A DNA stretch of 64,000 bases from Ambrosia x helenae. Its lineage: Eukaryota > Streptophyta > Magnoliopsida > Asterales > Asteraceae. Numbering within the stretch: the stretch's first letter is position 1; each line of letters starts with the position of its first letter. Below, in pieces: positions 34,800-46,789 of the stretch. The DNA is taken from the NCBI GenBank assembly GCA_030844895.1, contig JAUTDX010001415.1, positions 1 to 64,000 on the forward strand, in the 5' to 3' direction. The notes beneath the pieces were generated by a model. That model searched no databases. It saw only the letters and a program-made list of their open reading frames with translations, and was not told the origin of the DNA. The position numbers and the translations under genes are program-made.

Positions 34800-36590
34800 A
34801 TATTTAAGTCCAAGGGCCAATAATGATCCCCCGGCCCACTTTGATTACGAGCCCCAACAGGCTCAGAGGCTTGGCTTTGTTGAATTGGGCTTCATATACA
34901 CCTGGGCTGCTTTCTAGGGTTAGTCTCGCCCCTTTGACCCACTTCACCCATCGAACCAAAAAATAAATTTGACTTTTATTATTCTCCAACATTGGACCGT
35001 CCCTACCAGCATTTAAAGCAACACCATTTATTGTTTTGGATGTTAGTGAAAGTCCCCAACCCTATATTCTCGTTACCTAATGTAACCTTATCTGACGAGC
35101 TAGCAGTATTATTATTCCCAAAATGTTGATCGCACCCACCTCTATTAAAAATATCATCATATAATGTTTGTTTATGGGAGCATTCACCAGCCTTTCATTC
35201 TTGAGACCTGTTTGTATATTGGGAACGGTCCACGACATTTCATTCTCGAGACCCGAGCCCAGCCTTTGATCTTCCCCAAGATGCAACGTCCATGCATCTT
35301 CTCCGGTGACGGGTACCATATCCGATGGCCACTGAATGTCGTTTTTTTCTTGAGACTCCTCCTAAAGTATATCGTATTCAGCTCGCCTTCTCGTGTACAC
35401 CCACTTCCTTCCGACTTCTACATCCCCTCCACACCTACAACTATTGTTTCCTCTTTAACAGTGACCGGAGTATTAATTTCCTCCACACCCATAACTACCG
35501 TTTCCTCTTTGACAAAGTCAGGTACCCAATTTGCGGACCCTTCCGACACCCAACAAGAAGCCGTCATATTTCTCCATTTGAATCTAACCTACTCTCTATT
35601 CCTCCTGCCATGATTAACAATCAACCTAACATAAATACTTGTCAGGTCTGGTTCCATAATGCCATTATCCGAATTTTTGATAACGATCCAAAGAGTTCCT
35701 CAATCTTTTGAGCATGTTTTTCACTACGCAAATTAAATCGAAAACCCAACTATTCTCAGCTAAACAAGTCTTTCGATCTGCAAATGCTGATGTCCCACCT
35801 GTATACTTCTACAAACCATTTCGACCAGAAATCTTGCATATCCAAGAACCTATTTACCTTTTCCAGCGACGAGAAAGTCATTAAAATCTGCATCCCTCCC
35901 AAGTATCGGAGTTATATGCTCATGTTGTTGTAAGTACTAAGGTTAGTTTCCATGTTACATAGGTTGTCAAAGTTGTTCGCAACTCAGACCATTGATATCT
36001 CTTTCCATGATTTCGTTTGTTCCGCCTCTTCGTCATCTAGTACTAACAAGTTTGTAGGATTCCTTAAACTTCTTGTTTCTCCCGTGAGTGTATCTCTATA
36101 CGACAATATTCTTTCACCACTGCCTAGGATATTGCTCATTGTGTTTGATCTTCATTCTCTATGGCTATTCCTTTGTTGACGACGGTCGCCTCTTGTCTAG
36201 TGTTCTTCCTCATTAATATTTCCTCCTTACCAAATCTCGCCACCTTAGAGAACATCTTCGACCCAAAAAAGATCTCATGTCGTTAGGAGCTTTCACCATA
36301 TTTTATGTATCTTTTACTTTTGCACATCTAACAAAGACACCTTTCTGAATTTATCCCTTTTATCTAGCGATGTAGGCATCCATTAGTTGGCGACATCTCC
36401 CATACTCCTTTTCAACCTTTTAGTCGATAAATTATCAGGGAGATTTGAGATGAAGAATGTTATCAAGGTTATGTTGCTATCTATGTTAGTTTCCGGTGGT
36501 ATCTTGCCTTCCTCTAGTACGCCCCCTTTTTTTTCTCTAGACTCTCATCGAGCCTCTAGAATGAACACAGGCTTAAATATTGATGTAGTT
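34800..36590 (-). pseudogene. Degenerate LINE ORF1 (gag-like) remnant
   Basis: Read leftward, the segment starting near 36520 encodes ITFFISNLPDN and, after stops and frameshifts, DKRDKFRKVSLLDV. This pattern matches the N-terminal RNA-binding (RRM-like) part of plant L1-type LINE ORF1. Farther along, near 35550-35450, an acidic duplicated phrase (VKEETVVMGVEE, then VKEETIVVGVEG) appears. Many stops are present. The identity beyond the first 100 residues is uncertain. Confidence 0.45.
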
Positions 36591-36619
36591 TAATAATTGT
36601 TACGCACGGATGTTGGTAG

Positions 36620-37380
36620 TCAAAATATGTGCAAAATTGTGCACAATTATCGAAAGGAACCAATTGTGATAGAATCAGTTTCATTTTATTTAACACTTGA
36701 ACTCCTGTAAAAATATACAAAAACTGGGCCATTAAGCAACTGAAACCACAACAAAACAAGAATACAAACCCTAACAATTACAATATTATGTCATGGATAT
36801 TAAACTCACACCACCTATCCCAATCAATATTCTCATACTCAGATTTACTCGTGATAGAAAAAAACGAATTCTCCTTAATTAGTTCCGTCGTTCATGTAAA
36901 GGGAATGTCATGATCGTTGAAAATATACTTGTTTCTCGTGTTCCAAAACTCCAAAACCGCAACGAACAGAGTCAACTCAATAATCTTCCCCAATCCTTAG
37001 AAGGTTTCATCTCCTTAGCCGAACCAAGAATATGTTGAATTGGGAGCTCCCGGTCTGGAAATGGAATTTTAAGCCAAACCATAACCGACCACCAAATGGA
37101 TTTAGCCATCCAACAATCCCATAAAATGTGGCAAGCGGTTTCCTCCCTTAAACCACATCGAGGGCAGTTTAATTTGATGGCCCACATTACGTCCCGACAA
37201 GTTAGACTCGGCTTAGATGGTATCCGGTTAATGAACACCCTCGACACGAATAAATTAACTTTTGATGGCCCACATTATGCCCCGACAAGTTAGACTCGGC
37301 TTAGATGGTATCCGGTTAATTAATGGACACCCTCCACATGAATAAATTACCTTTTGACGGGACGCAGTTGTTCCAGAGAA
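36620..37380 (-). pseudogene. LINE ORF2 C-terminus (zf-RVT) and 3' end
   Basis: The frame 37247-36972 encodes VFINRIPSKPSLTCRD, then CPRCGLREETACHILWDC and WWSVMVWLKIP. This is the zinc-binding reverse-transcriptase C-terminal domain. Matching coding continues after a frameshift (FWNTRNKYIF) to a stop near 36795, then a TG-rich 3'UTR follows. It lies upstream, in minus sense, of the ORF1 remnant, so it comes from a separate LINE copy. A 90 bp tandem duplication interrupts it at 37171-37350. Confidence 0.75.
37171..37350. repeat. Two-copy tandem duplication of about 90 bp
   Basis: The phrase GATGGCCCACATTA(C/T)G(T/C)CCC through AATAAATTA is repeated directly at about 37177 and 37264, with a few differences and a 3 bp indel. 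Confidence 0.85.
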
Positions 37381-37530
37381 GCCACGTCACGTTGTCATTC
37401 GATTTAGCGGCTTCATGAAGCTTATATCTCAATCAATCCAGCCACGTAAAGAAATTAATGATCACAAACCCATAAATAAAAATACAAACACTGAAACACA
37501 TGCTTTGGATTTGTATATATAGTGGGGCTG

Positions 37531-37549
37531 CCCGCGCGTTGCGGCGGGC
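37531..37549 (-). other. 3'-terminal hairpin of Helitron 2
   Basis: Minus strand: GCCCGCCGC, loop AA, CGCGCGGGC, with one mismatch region. It is located 8-9 bases before the terminal CTAT and aligns with the equivalent region of Helitron 3. Confidence 0.65.
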
Positions 37550-37559
37550 GTCCGACTTA

Positions 37560-38790
37560 TATTAGGTTAAATTACGATGTCTGTTACAAACCGACTCATT
37601 CCAGGCTCCTAACATTTTCATTCCAAAACACTCGTGCTATGCGGGGTGGCACAAATTTACAACACCAGTGAGTGTCGTACACCATATTGTAGATTGTGAA
37701 TAACTCGTTTCGATAAATTTGCGTATGATAAACTTTTTATTTATTAGTTGAAAATAGGAACTCTTATATTAGTACTAAGCATCACAAAGGAGCCCTCATA
37801 ACTAATTGTTGTCATAGGTGAATAAGGACCATAGACTGCATAAACCATAACTATTGCCAAATGTTACCACCATCGTCTTTAAAAACCAGATGCTTTTAAC
37901 AAATTACAAAACTAATTATACCAAAAAAATATATTAATGAGACATTGGGTCCATCGGGATTTAGGTATCGTGAGTAGTCATTTGGTAGCCCCATCATAAC
38001 CTAAAATTGTTCATTCCCACTAAATCTTGAATTCCAATTCTGCCTTGCATATCAAGTCGCCTTAATTTTTCACATAATCCCATTAGGTGGTAGATTAACA
38101 ATAGTAACGCTATAAATTTTATATAATTGTGACCGTAAAATAAACAAAGCTCAGATAATAAGAGATCACAAACCCTTCTAGATGCAGCCAAAATAGTAAT
38201 CATGACTTAAAAAAAATATCATAGAAAGGCCCTTCTCATAACACTAATACATACAGCCGGAAGATAGATGTTTTAACAATCAGTCGACTTAACTTCAACA
38301 TTACCAATAACCACCACATAAGAGTGTTGAAAATCAGATGTTGAAAACGAAAAATATATGCATACCAGCTCATGGTACAAATTTAGATCCGTTAGCATAT
38401 ATGTTCAAGCTAGACTGTAAAACACAAAAAAAGAAAGGAATTGTTTTAGAAAATAGTCAAAACTTTTGGAGGTTATTTATAATTGAGATTTTTAAATGTC
38501 ATGAGAGTGAAGACTTTGATTGCAAACAAAACAAAAATAAAAAATGAAAAACTCGGATTGAAAGTTTCTTGCGAAAATCTATATCCTTTGTACATAACAA
38601 GTGAAGCCACTTCACTTGGGAGAGCCAGTATGATTGGTTTATATAAAGCTATATTGCATATACACACTGTACAGCATCAACCAACATAAACTTGCCAGTA
38701 TGATTGGTTTAATCTCCCAGCCCGTATAACCATGTACTCCTTTTTTTTGCAATATTGGACTGATCAAATGCTGACATCATGCATCATGCT
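37560..38790. other. Helitron 2 3' region, no gene seen
   Basis: AT-rich DNA. It includes a direct repeat GCCAGTATGATTGGTTTA at about 38623 and 38694, and the first copy of a 38 bp phrase (38498-38535) that recurs at 40642-40680 on the other side of the captured gene. Confidence 0.5.
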
Positions 38791-39202
38791 CTTGGTTTTA
38801 AAAAGCGCTAGGCGCACAAAAGCAACAAGGTCTAAGCACATCGCGCGAAGCGCAAAGCGCAAAAAGCATGGGATTTTCGTACCCGAAGCGCACACTAATT
38901 ATATAATTTTTTTATATATTCCATGAGTGTTTAGCTTCATTTACCCAAAATATAGCTATAAATGAGCTTTTTATGTGATTTTACTTATATGTACAAGCCA
39001 AAAACACCAAGGTACAACATTTTTATGCGTAAAAATATCCTGGGTACGTGAGGCGCGCGCCTCACGGAGAAAAGCGCCTGAAATTTGACAAAAAAGCGCC
39101 TGAGGCGCGCGTCTTTGGGAAAAGGATAGGCGCAAAGCCCTTAGGCGCCCTAGGTTGTGCCTTCCGCCTAGGCGCGCCTCAAGCGCGCTTTTTATAACCC
39201 AG
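38791..39202. mobile_element. hAT-like GCGCC-rich MITE inside Helitron 2
   Basis: Terminal inverted repeats CTTGGTTTTAAAAAGCGC and GCGCTTTTTATAACCCAG are flanked by the 8 bp TSD ATCATGCT (38783-38790 and 39203-39210). The interior is rich in GCGC, AGGCGC and GCCTAGGCG motifs in both orientations. The 8 bp TSD suggests hAT. A truncated relative lies at about 52695-52765. Confidence 0.85.
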
Positions 39203-39220
39203 ATCATGCTTGGCAACCAA

Positions 39221-40624
39221 TCAGTCAAATACGGCTGTTGTCTTGTTGGACCATGTAATCTCAATTTCAAGTGTTCTAGAAGACCCCTCCTTTTTTGTTC
39301 CTTGCCCATGCCTAAGACTAAATACCCTGCTACATACTCCTTCACTCACAACTTTATCTATTTGGATGATCACCTCCCCAAGCATCATATGCCAAAGAAA
39401 AAGAAGATATACACACGCACGATACCTATCTAATTATCATTCATGCAATAGTTTCGGAGGCTAAATTTTGACGAACTAAAAAAGATAGTTGACAAATTAC
39501 CTTCCCAAAAGCATTTTTGCTTTTGCATTGAATATCTAGCTTCTGGCCCTTTGGAGGCACATCAAAATCTCATGTAAACCCTTCTTTCCATTCTGGAGAT
39601 GTATTGCGGCTCACGACCTGAACATCATACTCCATTAGCATAGACCGAACCTTCATAAATCAATCTGAACCTTGTGGTAATAAATTCATGCCAGGTTAAT
39701 ATATCAAGATATACAAACTAACATATTTTTTAACCATTACCTTGGTCTGGTGGGAAGGACCCTGGCCTATTTTGAGTTTACAGAAAGCATTAGTGCCTCC
39801 CATAACCTGCTTTAAATTATTAGCACGCTTAATGGTGATAGTCAGACACCCTGGTAAACAATACAACAAGCCGTCTGCACTTTCAGGGAAACTTTGGGGA
39901 CAATTTTTCACGAGCATTTGGAGGATGGGGACAGCTTCTGATGCCATTAACAATTGGGACTTCATGACATCTATTGGCATGACTGACCATGAACGTTTCA
40001 GCAGACATAACGTGTTCAAAACAGAATCTTGAGCAGCTTCATAGCCAAATTTAAGAGCGGTTAGTAAATGAGGGATACAGAGAGTTGCAGCTTCAGAAAC
40101 ATGCAATTCGGGAAAGTTGGAAAATATGACATGTATGGTCTTCAATACCTCCTCATTGATAGTTGATGTTGCCCATAATTCTCTCTCCAAAGCAGCTGCA
40201 AGACAGGAACAATAAGAGCATGAACATATGGTAAGAATACGTGTTGACAAAACATAATGAATATGTTATTACCTGTTAGAGATCGGATAAGCTCGTTTGA
40301 TACATATTATTGAAGAATGTGGTTGGAAAATAAAAGTTTAATCAATAGTGATGCCTGCCCAGCAACCTCCGAATTAGGAGACAGCAAAATCTCTTGAATC
40401 ACTAAAATGCCACCAGCTTCTGCAACAGCTCGTCTATTGGTTCTACTATGCAAGACAAAGTTCTGTAATGCACAAATCGTTACCATTTTCATTTCATCGG
40501 TGGATTGATCTTTAAGCAAGCTTACTAATGCACGACATGCGGTAACAGGATCTCTAGCTCTAGCTAATCCTTCACTTTGTGACAGGTCACCAAGTGCAAG
40601 AGCAACAAGAAGCTTACCAGACAT
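39221..40624 (-). pseudogene. C-terminal exons of a CSI-like gene (ARM repeats plus C2 domain)
   Basis: Four exons by GT-AG rules: 40624-40273, 40195-39741, 39617-39501 and 39373-39221. The first two encode armadillo repeats (ALALGDLSQSE, ICALQNFVLHS, LLIKLLFSNH). The second also starts a C2 domain at CLPGCLTITIKRANNLKQ, which continues in the third (NTSPEWKEGF, PPKGQKLDIQCKSKNAFGK) and ends in the fourth (IIQIDKVV, TLEIEITWSNK, stop at 39221). This order is that of the C-terminus of CELLULOSE SYNTHASE INTERACTIVE proteins, which link cellulose synthase complexes to microtubules. Nonsense changes are present: TAA at 40307-40309 and TGA in place of Trp in the third exon. The N-terminal thousand-plus residues are absent. 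This is a captured fragment. Confidence 0.85.
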
Positions 40625-42390
40625 AGATCTTGTGTTTCAAAGTCATGAGATGTGAAGACTTTGATTGCAAACAAAACAAAGGTGAACTAAAATCAACACC
40701 AATAATTGATATAAGAAATCTCTCTAATTATAAAACATACCATTGGTATAAAATATACCATTGGTACAATGGCCCATCTTGTTGTGAATTAGTGGCATAA
40801 AAGAATGCAAACAAATTACAATAATAAAAACTCATTGCTTGGTTATGGAAATACGATTAATCATGTATGAAATTTAATATTCAGTAAGTAAATAGACAAA
40901 GTTGCGTCTTCTATACAAATTCTATCAAACTCCTAAATTAAACATCAATTACATATCCTTAGCAATGAAAGAAATTATTTTCAAATATGAAAGATGAAAT
41001 GTAAGAGTGACAATTTAAACACATTCTCACACGCAAACTACCAGATTTGCTATATAATCATGACAAAATTACTTTTTCCATGTATTGGGACCAAAAAAGT
41101 TGTTTGGTGATAGAAGCACAAATAACTTTCTAATTTAACCATAAGTACCTTGAAGATCGCCTCAAATCTTAACAATTAATAACAATTATAAAAAATACTC
41201 AAAATGTATAGGGTAGAAAGATAGACCAGCAAGTTTTGGTATGGGGCTCCATTTGACTTGATCATGACTTGTAATATACATTTGAAGGGCTCAATCTTCG
41301 TCAGCTGACCAAGCACCTATCTTCACTCTGTTTAACCTGCAACCTAGACCCACAAACATAAAAAATGCCACTGTAAACCAAGAAATCAGGTAATAAGTTT
41401 CCAGTGAAGAAACTCACAGCAGTGTGAACCCTGGTTTGAAAAATTTAAACAAAAACGACGACGACCACCACCACGACCATCACCACCACTACCACTACCA
41501 CCACTACCACTACCACTACCAAACCAAATGCACAACGCAGCTATGTATAAATAAAACCAATTAACATATATACCTATTATAAAGAAATAAAGATGTTACT
41601 TGTAAGTTCTATTACAAAGAAATAACCTTGTGTATATACCTAAATGCAACGCCAGATTGATTATCCATTTTTTTCTCCACATTTCATGCACATCCCTCCT
41701 ATAACACAAGGATGTGTGCATACATCGGCATCCTCCTTAGTTGGTACTTCTGAACATAAAGATAAAGACACTTCGAGATTCATACATTGAAACAAAAATA
41801 CAATATGCAAAATATAGTGCTCTTACAATTGTTATATATACCCAGTTTTAAAACAACGGAATCGTGCCTCGAGTCAAATTAGGGTTAACATTATTGAAAG
41901 AGAAATTAGGGTTTATCAAGGACTAACCAGTTAGATGTTTGATAGAATAACATGCACGCCTCCTTAAACGAAAAAATCGCCTTCGTGCTATTAATTAAGT
42001 CAAAGAAACAAATACAGATTATAAGAAGATGTAATTACCGTTGTGTCTCTGTCAATTTACGGTGGAAGCAGAAGAGGAGAAGAGATTGAAACTAATGCCT
42101 GCAATGAAACTAATGCGTGCAATTAGAGACATTGAATGGGAGCATTGAAGAGGGGGAGTCGATTAGTCTGGATACAAGGGCAACCATGGGAAAAGAGGGT
42201 AGTTTTGTAAATTTCTTTTGATATTGTGATGGAGGAGGTGGGTGAAATGTCTATATTATCCTCCTAAGTGTCTTAATTGTCCCCAATATCCCTATAATAC
42301 CCTTATGAAATAAGCTTTATTCTCTTATACTTGTTGCTTTAAAAATTGTACCCATGTCAAAATTCCAATATGGTACATCACTCCTCCTTT
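40625..42390. other. Helitron 2 5' region, no gene seen
   Basis: AT-rich DNA with an ACC/CCA trinucleotide-rich tract at about 41451-41521. Nothing else is recognised until the conserved 5' terminal 230 bases. Confidence 0.5.
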
Positions 42391-42398
42391 ATAATGTA

Positions 42399-42433
42399 TT
42401 ATAGATTATAGATTATAGATTATAGATTATAGA
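42399..42433 (-). repeat. 8-mer repeats at the Helitron 2 5' terminus
   Basis: On the minus strand TCTATAAT is repeated four times directly from the terminal TC. Confidence 0.85.
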
Positions 42434-43842
42434 TAAGTCCCACGCTTTGTGTTGGTCAACGTACACTACTACAGGTGGACAAATAGAATCCAGTTGTTTT
42501 GAAAAGCATAAAATTAAAAATACAAGTGGACTCTATTCAAGGAAGAATTATGTGACAAACAAATAGTCTAGTTAATTAATCAAATCTCGTAAATAATAAG
42601 TCATTGGTCATTTACTAAGCATGTAGACACTATTTCAAATAAAAAATTAATAACCTAATAGAATTCATGAAAACTATTCTGGGAAGAATTATTTGACAAA
42701 AAAAAAACGATATATGTATGTCAAGAGTTCAATATATATGAAAGTAAGTTATGTTCATTAACTAGGTTTTACGTGTACCAACAATCTTGCTCATCTTGAA
42801 CAAATGTACATATGTTTCAGTGTTACCCGACGTCCTTTAAAAAGTTAGTAAATAATTATTTGATAATAGATATTTAGGTTACACATCTTAAATAATTGTT
42901 ACCTTTATTCATGTTTCAATATTTACTCCTTATTAAACCGAATTACGTATTCGGTTTTTGGTTCAGTTTTATACCGAAATCGAATTGGGCTTTCGGATAT
43001 AAAACTTTGAATTTGGTTCATTCTGAATAACAAACAATGGCTATTTAAGTTTTTTTAATTATTTCGCTAAATCTTATTTAGCCCAACTCAATCCTATAAA
43101 AAATAATCATAATTTTTTTTAATAATAAGAACAAAAAGAAGAAATAAACATAAATATGGAAAAGGTTAATTTATTCGTTCGAAACTAAAATCAGAACCAA
43201 ATACGAATAATGTTTTTGGTTTGGTATGAAATACCTAATTTCGGTTACGTTGTTTTTCTGTTTGGTTATAAACTACTTAAATTTAGTTCAGTTTGGTGTC
43301 CATATTTGCCAAAGACCGGATAAACCGAAAACTAAACTGATAAACACCCCTAATTAATTTACTCCATCACACAACATACAATTTTGGCTTTCTATTCTAC
43401 GCTAGTTCACTATAAATATTTAGTTAATTAAAAAAATTGTTGTAACGTGACGTCCTCATGTAGGATAAATCAACAACGAGAACTTGATTTTGGGCTAATT
43501 TTGCCTATAAAAAGTTGTGGATTGTGGATTATTACTTGAGTAGAAAGAATGCATTGTAATGATATTTTCCGCATTGATAAATATATAAAACACAATTAAT
43601 ATTATTTTTTAAAAAAATTTAACATTAGACCGCGCATAGTGGGCTTTTTTGCGGCGTGAAAAAATGCATTAGTGCCCTTTGGCGCTGCAAATACCATCCC
43701 CTAGCGCTAATCTTCAAAATCTGACTAAAGTGTTAAAAACTTAACGCTGCAACATAATTCAATTCCACCAATCAATGATTCCAACTTATACTACCATTTT
43801 GTTTTAATTTTAAAAAAAATGGGTAATCATTGGGGGGGGGGG
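42434..43842. other. Intergenic sequence with an ACCGAA-rich patch
   Basis: No gene is seen. Between about 42940 and 43350 the motifs ACCGAA, CCGAAT and TTCGGTT recur on both strands, suggesting a degraded MITE whose ends I could not place. Confidence 0.45.
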
Positions 43843-46789
43843 AGATGTGTCCTGATTATAACATATAAAACATGCATAATTAGTCTCGTAATAGGGCAGA
43901 ATTGGGGCTTAAATTACTGATTTTGGCTACTTAATTGTTCCTATTTATATGTTTTAGGAAATTGGAGCTCCACACCGAAAAGAATTGATTTTCGAATAAA
44001 AACAGCTAAGAAACGGCGATTCCAGTGGATACGAGACTCGTAGCATGTTCCCTGTATGTGCTTAAACGATAATCAAATCAGTCCGGGACACTAGAAGACA
44101 AAGCGGCATAACTCGGGAAGGAATTGAAGACTTAGAAACTGTGTCAGATGCAGCACGGGCGTGCTAATACCTTGTGCATGGCCGTGCACCTGTCCCAGGT
44201 CAACAAGTGAACATTTCGGGGTCAACGGATGGCAAAAAGTCAGATTTCTGGGTTGCAGGGGCGTGCCAATACCTTGTGCACGACCGTGCTAGCTGAAACG
44301 TGCTGCCCAAGGCATCAACCTACAAAATCTTACAAATTTCTGGGTTGCACGCCCGTGCTTCAACACTTGGCACCCCCATGCTTACCCTGATTTGCCTATA
44401 AATAGCAAGCTCACCTCAACCATTTGGCATCCCTTCTTGTTAGGGATGGCAAATAAATCCGAGCCCGACGGGTATACCCGGAACCTGAAGCATTTGGGAC
44501 GGGTATACCCGATACCGACGGTATGGGACGGGTTTGGTATTGGAAAAAAATATTTCGCGGGTATGGGACGGGTATGGTATTATGTGATACCCGACCCGAT
44601 TACCCGAAACTAAATACCCGTCTACCCGAAACATATACCCGAAGACTTTTAGGTTTTATATATATCTTTTCTTAACTATTTTTAGTTATGTTTCATTCTA
44701 ATAGATTCATTATTTGAAAAATAAACTTTTTGTCTAAAATGTATATTCTAATAACATTATTTATATTTATATGCTATGAAATATAAAAATAGTTTTCAAA
44801 ATACATACTATAATATATATTTACAATTTAAATGTTTCAAAGATTATTATGGTGATGATATATATGTTACTTATTACAATTTCATATATTCTAGATTTTT
44901 TAAAACATAACAATATAAAAGAAAATAGAAAAATATACACATGCAAATACCAACGGGTATACCGGATACCCGCGGGTATGCTCTATACCCGACGGGTAAT
45001 ACCTGACAAATACCCGATGGGTAATGGGACGGGTATGGTATGAGATTTTATAGCCGGGTATGGGTATGGTATTAGCCAAACCCGACCCATACACGACCCG
45101 TTGCCATCCCTACTTGTGCTTTCTTGGGCCGACTTCCAAGCTTCTTCCAGAGATCTTGGGGTCTTGTGGGAGGCCTTAGGGTCATCCTAACATCCCTCTA
45201 ATGTTAGGCCTCGTCCTACCTTGATTATCTTGGCCGAGAACGGGATCGTAAAGTAGTTCATGCAATAAACAGCGAGGGTCGCGAGGATTACATTAGATAC
45301 ATAGCACTAGGAGATGGAAGGCTTGTCTATGAGCCGCCATGTTCATGTGTTGATCATTCTTTATGGTTGTGTCTTTCTATAATCTCCGAACCCACTTGTT
45401 GTAGACTTTTATTATTATTATTATTATTTGTACCTTGTTCTTAGTTACTTGTTGTGTTTATCTTCTTTCTAATTCTTGTTTATTTATCTTGTGATGGGTT
45501 CAAATGGTGATTAACTTAATAAACTAAAACCAACCTTAACTTAATAAAATAAACTATCAAGAGGTTTAATCAGCTTCTGGTAGTCCTGAGCTAGATCCAA
45601 GGCAAGGAAACCGGTAGTGAGACAGATCCTTCTGATATCCAAACCGGGTTTTAAGCAACGACTTCAAAAGTGGACCAGATCTGAGTGACACATTTATGGT
45701 ACTTCCTAGATGAATGGATGATTTTCTTCGCAAATGGGCGGATTCCCTACGGGTGCACCAGTGATCTTCGGATTACACACCTTTAGGATTATGTTCCACC
45801 TTTGTTAAGGATTTCATTCATCTCGGGAGGTTATGGGTTGGGTTAATTAAGTAACAAATCACTAAACCAACTTTATATTTACTTGATCAATAAATATTAA
45901 AGTGTCACAATTAAGATAAATAAAACAAGAATTCCATATCTTGGTATCGTTAGTACAAAACCGTTAACCAATGGGGATACACGTCGCCTGAGTTGAATGT
46001 AAAAGAGATCATTCGGTCTTCATGATCGTTAACCTACTTAGGGGATACGATGTTGCCAAGACTGACTCTAAGGAGAGATCCTTCGGTACGGAATGTGAGA
46101 GCTAAGGGAGGTGTACGGTGTTCCAGGTCGGAAGTTAAGCCACCATTTCAAGAAGAAGATGAGTTAGAGGACCAGAGACTTGACCGCGGTTTGGGAAGCA
46201 TGTGAAAGTAGGGCTCAGTCGGTGAACCTTCATGTGGGCCCGCATCGAGTGGTTAAGCACACTACTCAGTAGTGGCCCCGATTCCCTATCAAGGAGTCAG
46301 CACTTCAAGCTCACTCTCGTCCTCCACACAAATAATTAAACATAATACTTTTGCTAATATTAAACTTAACTACTTATACGGAGGGCCCCGAGATGTGCAT
46401 GATCACTATCTCTACTATTTTATAGTTTTATTTTATAAAACCCAAAACCCTTTTACAAAACTATTTTTGTTAAGAACCCTTCCGTTTTATTTTCCTTTTC
46501 AAACCCGATTAGTTAAATGATGAAAGGTTGAGTTGGGTAAATTGTGTTCTTTGGAATACGATACTCGGTATTTACCCTAGAAAGCTATGCTATACATGTC
46601 AGGTTCTTTGCCTATGTGTTGGTTTTAGTTTCTAAAGTAATTATCGTTTACTTATAAATTTAAAACTTGTTTAAAACGGTTTAGTAAAAATCCATCGTTT
46701 CCCAAAACCATTGTTTTAAAATTTAAAACACCAAGTTTTTGGCACCGGGAAAATGATATCTTTCTAAATTAATAAAAGAATGCACATCA
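43843..46789 (+). repeat. 5' LTR of the second gypsy element
   Basis: It matches 49136-51412 plus 59480-59510. The first base is A instead of the canonical T. It contains a TATA-like CCTATAAATAG at about 44395 and a 672 bp inserted element at 44441-45112. It ends TGCACATCA just before the primer-binding-like site. Confidence 0.82.
44441..45112. mobile_element. 672 bp TIR element with 5 bp TSD
   Basis: It begins TAGGGATGGCAA and ends TTGCCATCCCTA, flanked by CTTGT at 44436-44440 and 45113-45117. The other LTR (about 49726-49740) has the empty site with one CTTGT, which proves the boundaries. The interior repeats ACGGGTA/TACCCG motifs near both ends and has an AT-rich centre. The superfamily is uncertain. 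Confidence 0.9.

Larger units (their letters stand above)
37519..42433 (-). mobile_element. Helitron 2 (4.9 kb, minus orientation) carrying CSI-like exons
   Basis: In minus sense the 5' end is TCTATAATCTATAATC, preceded by A at the junction (42433/42434). The first 230 bases match the 5' end of Helitron 3 (51413 onward), for example the shared phrase ACAATTAAGACACTTA. The 3' end is a GC hairpin (CCCGC and GCGGG arms, 37531-37549) followed by CACTAT. Helitron 3 has CACTAG in the same place, so the last base is probably mutated. No replicase is seen. Confidence 0.78.

Noticed and set aside
34804..35711. Plus-strand frames over the LINE remnant
   Set aside because: The LINE ORF1 signal is on the minus strand, so these are shadows.
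44392..45094. Frames inside the 672 bp TIR element on both strands
   Set aside because: They result from repeated GGGTAT/ATACCC motifs and lack any protein family signal.
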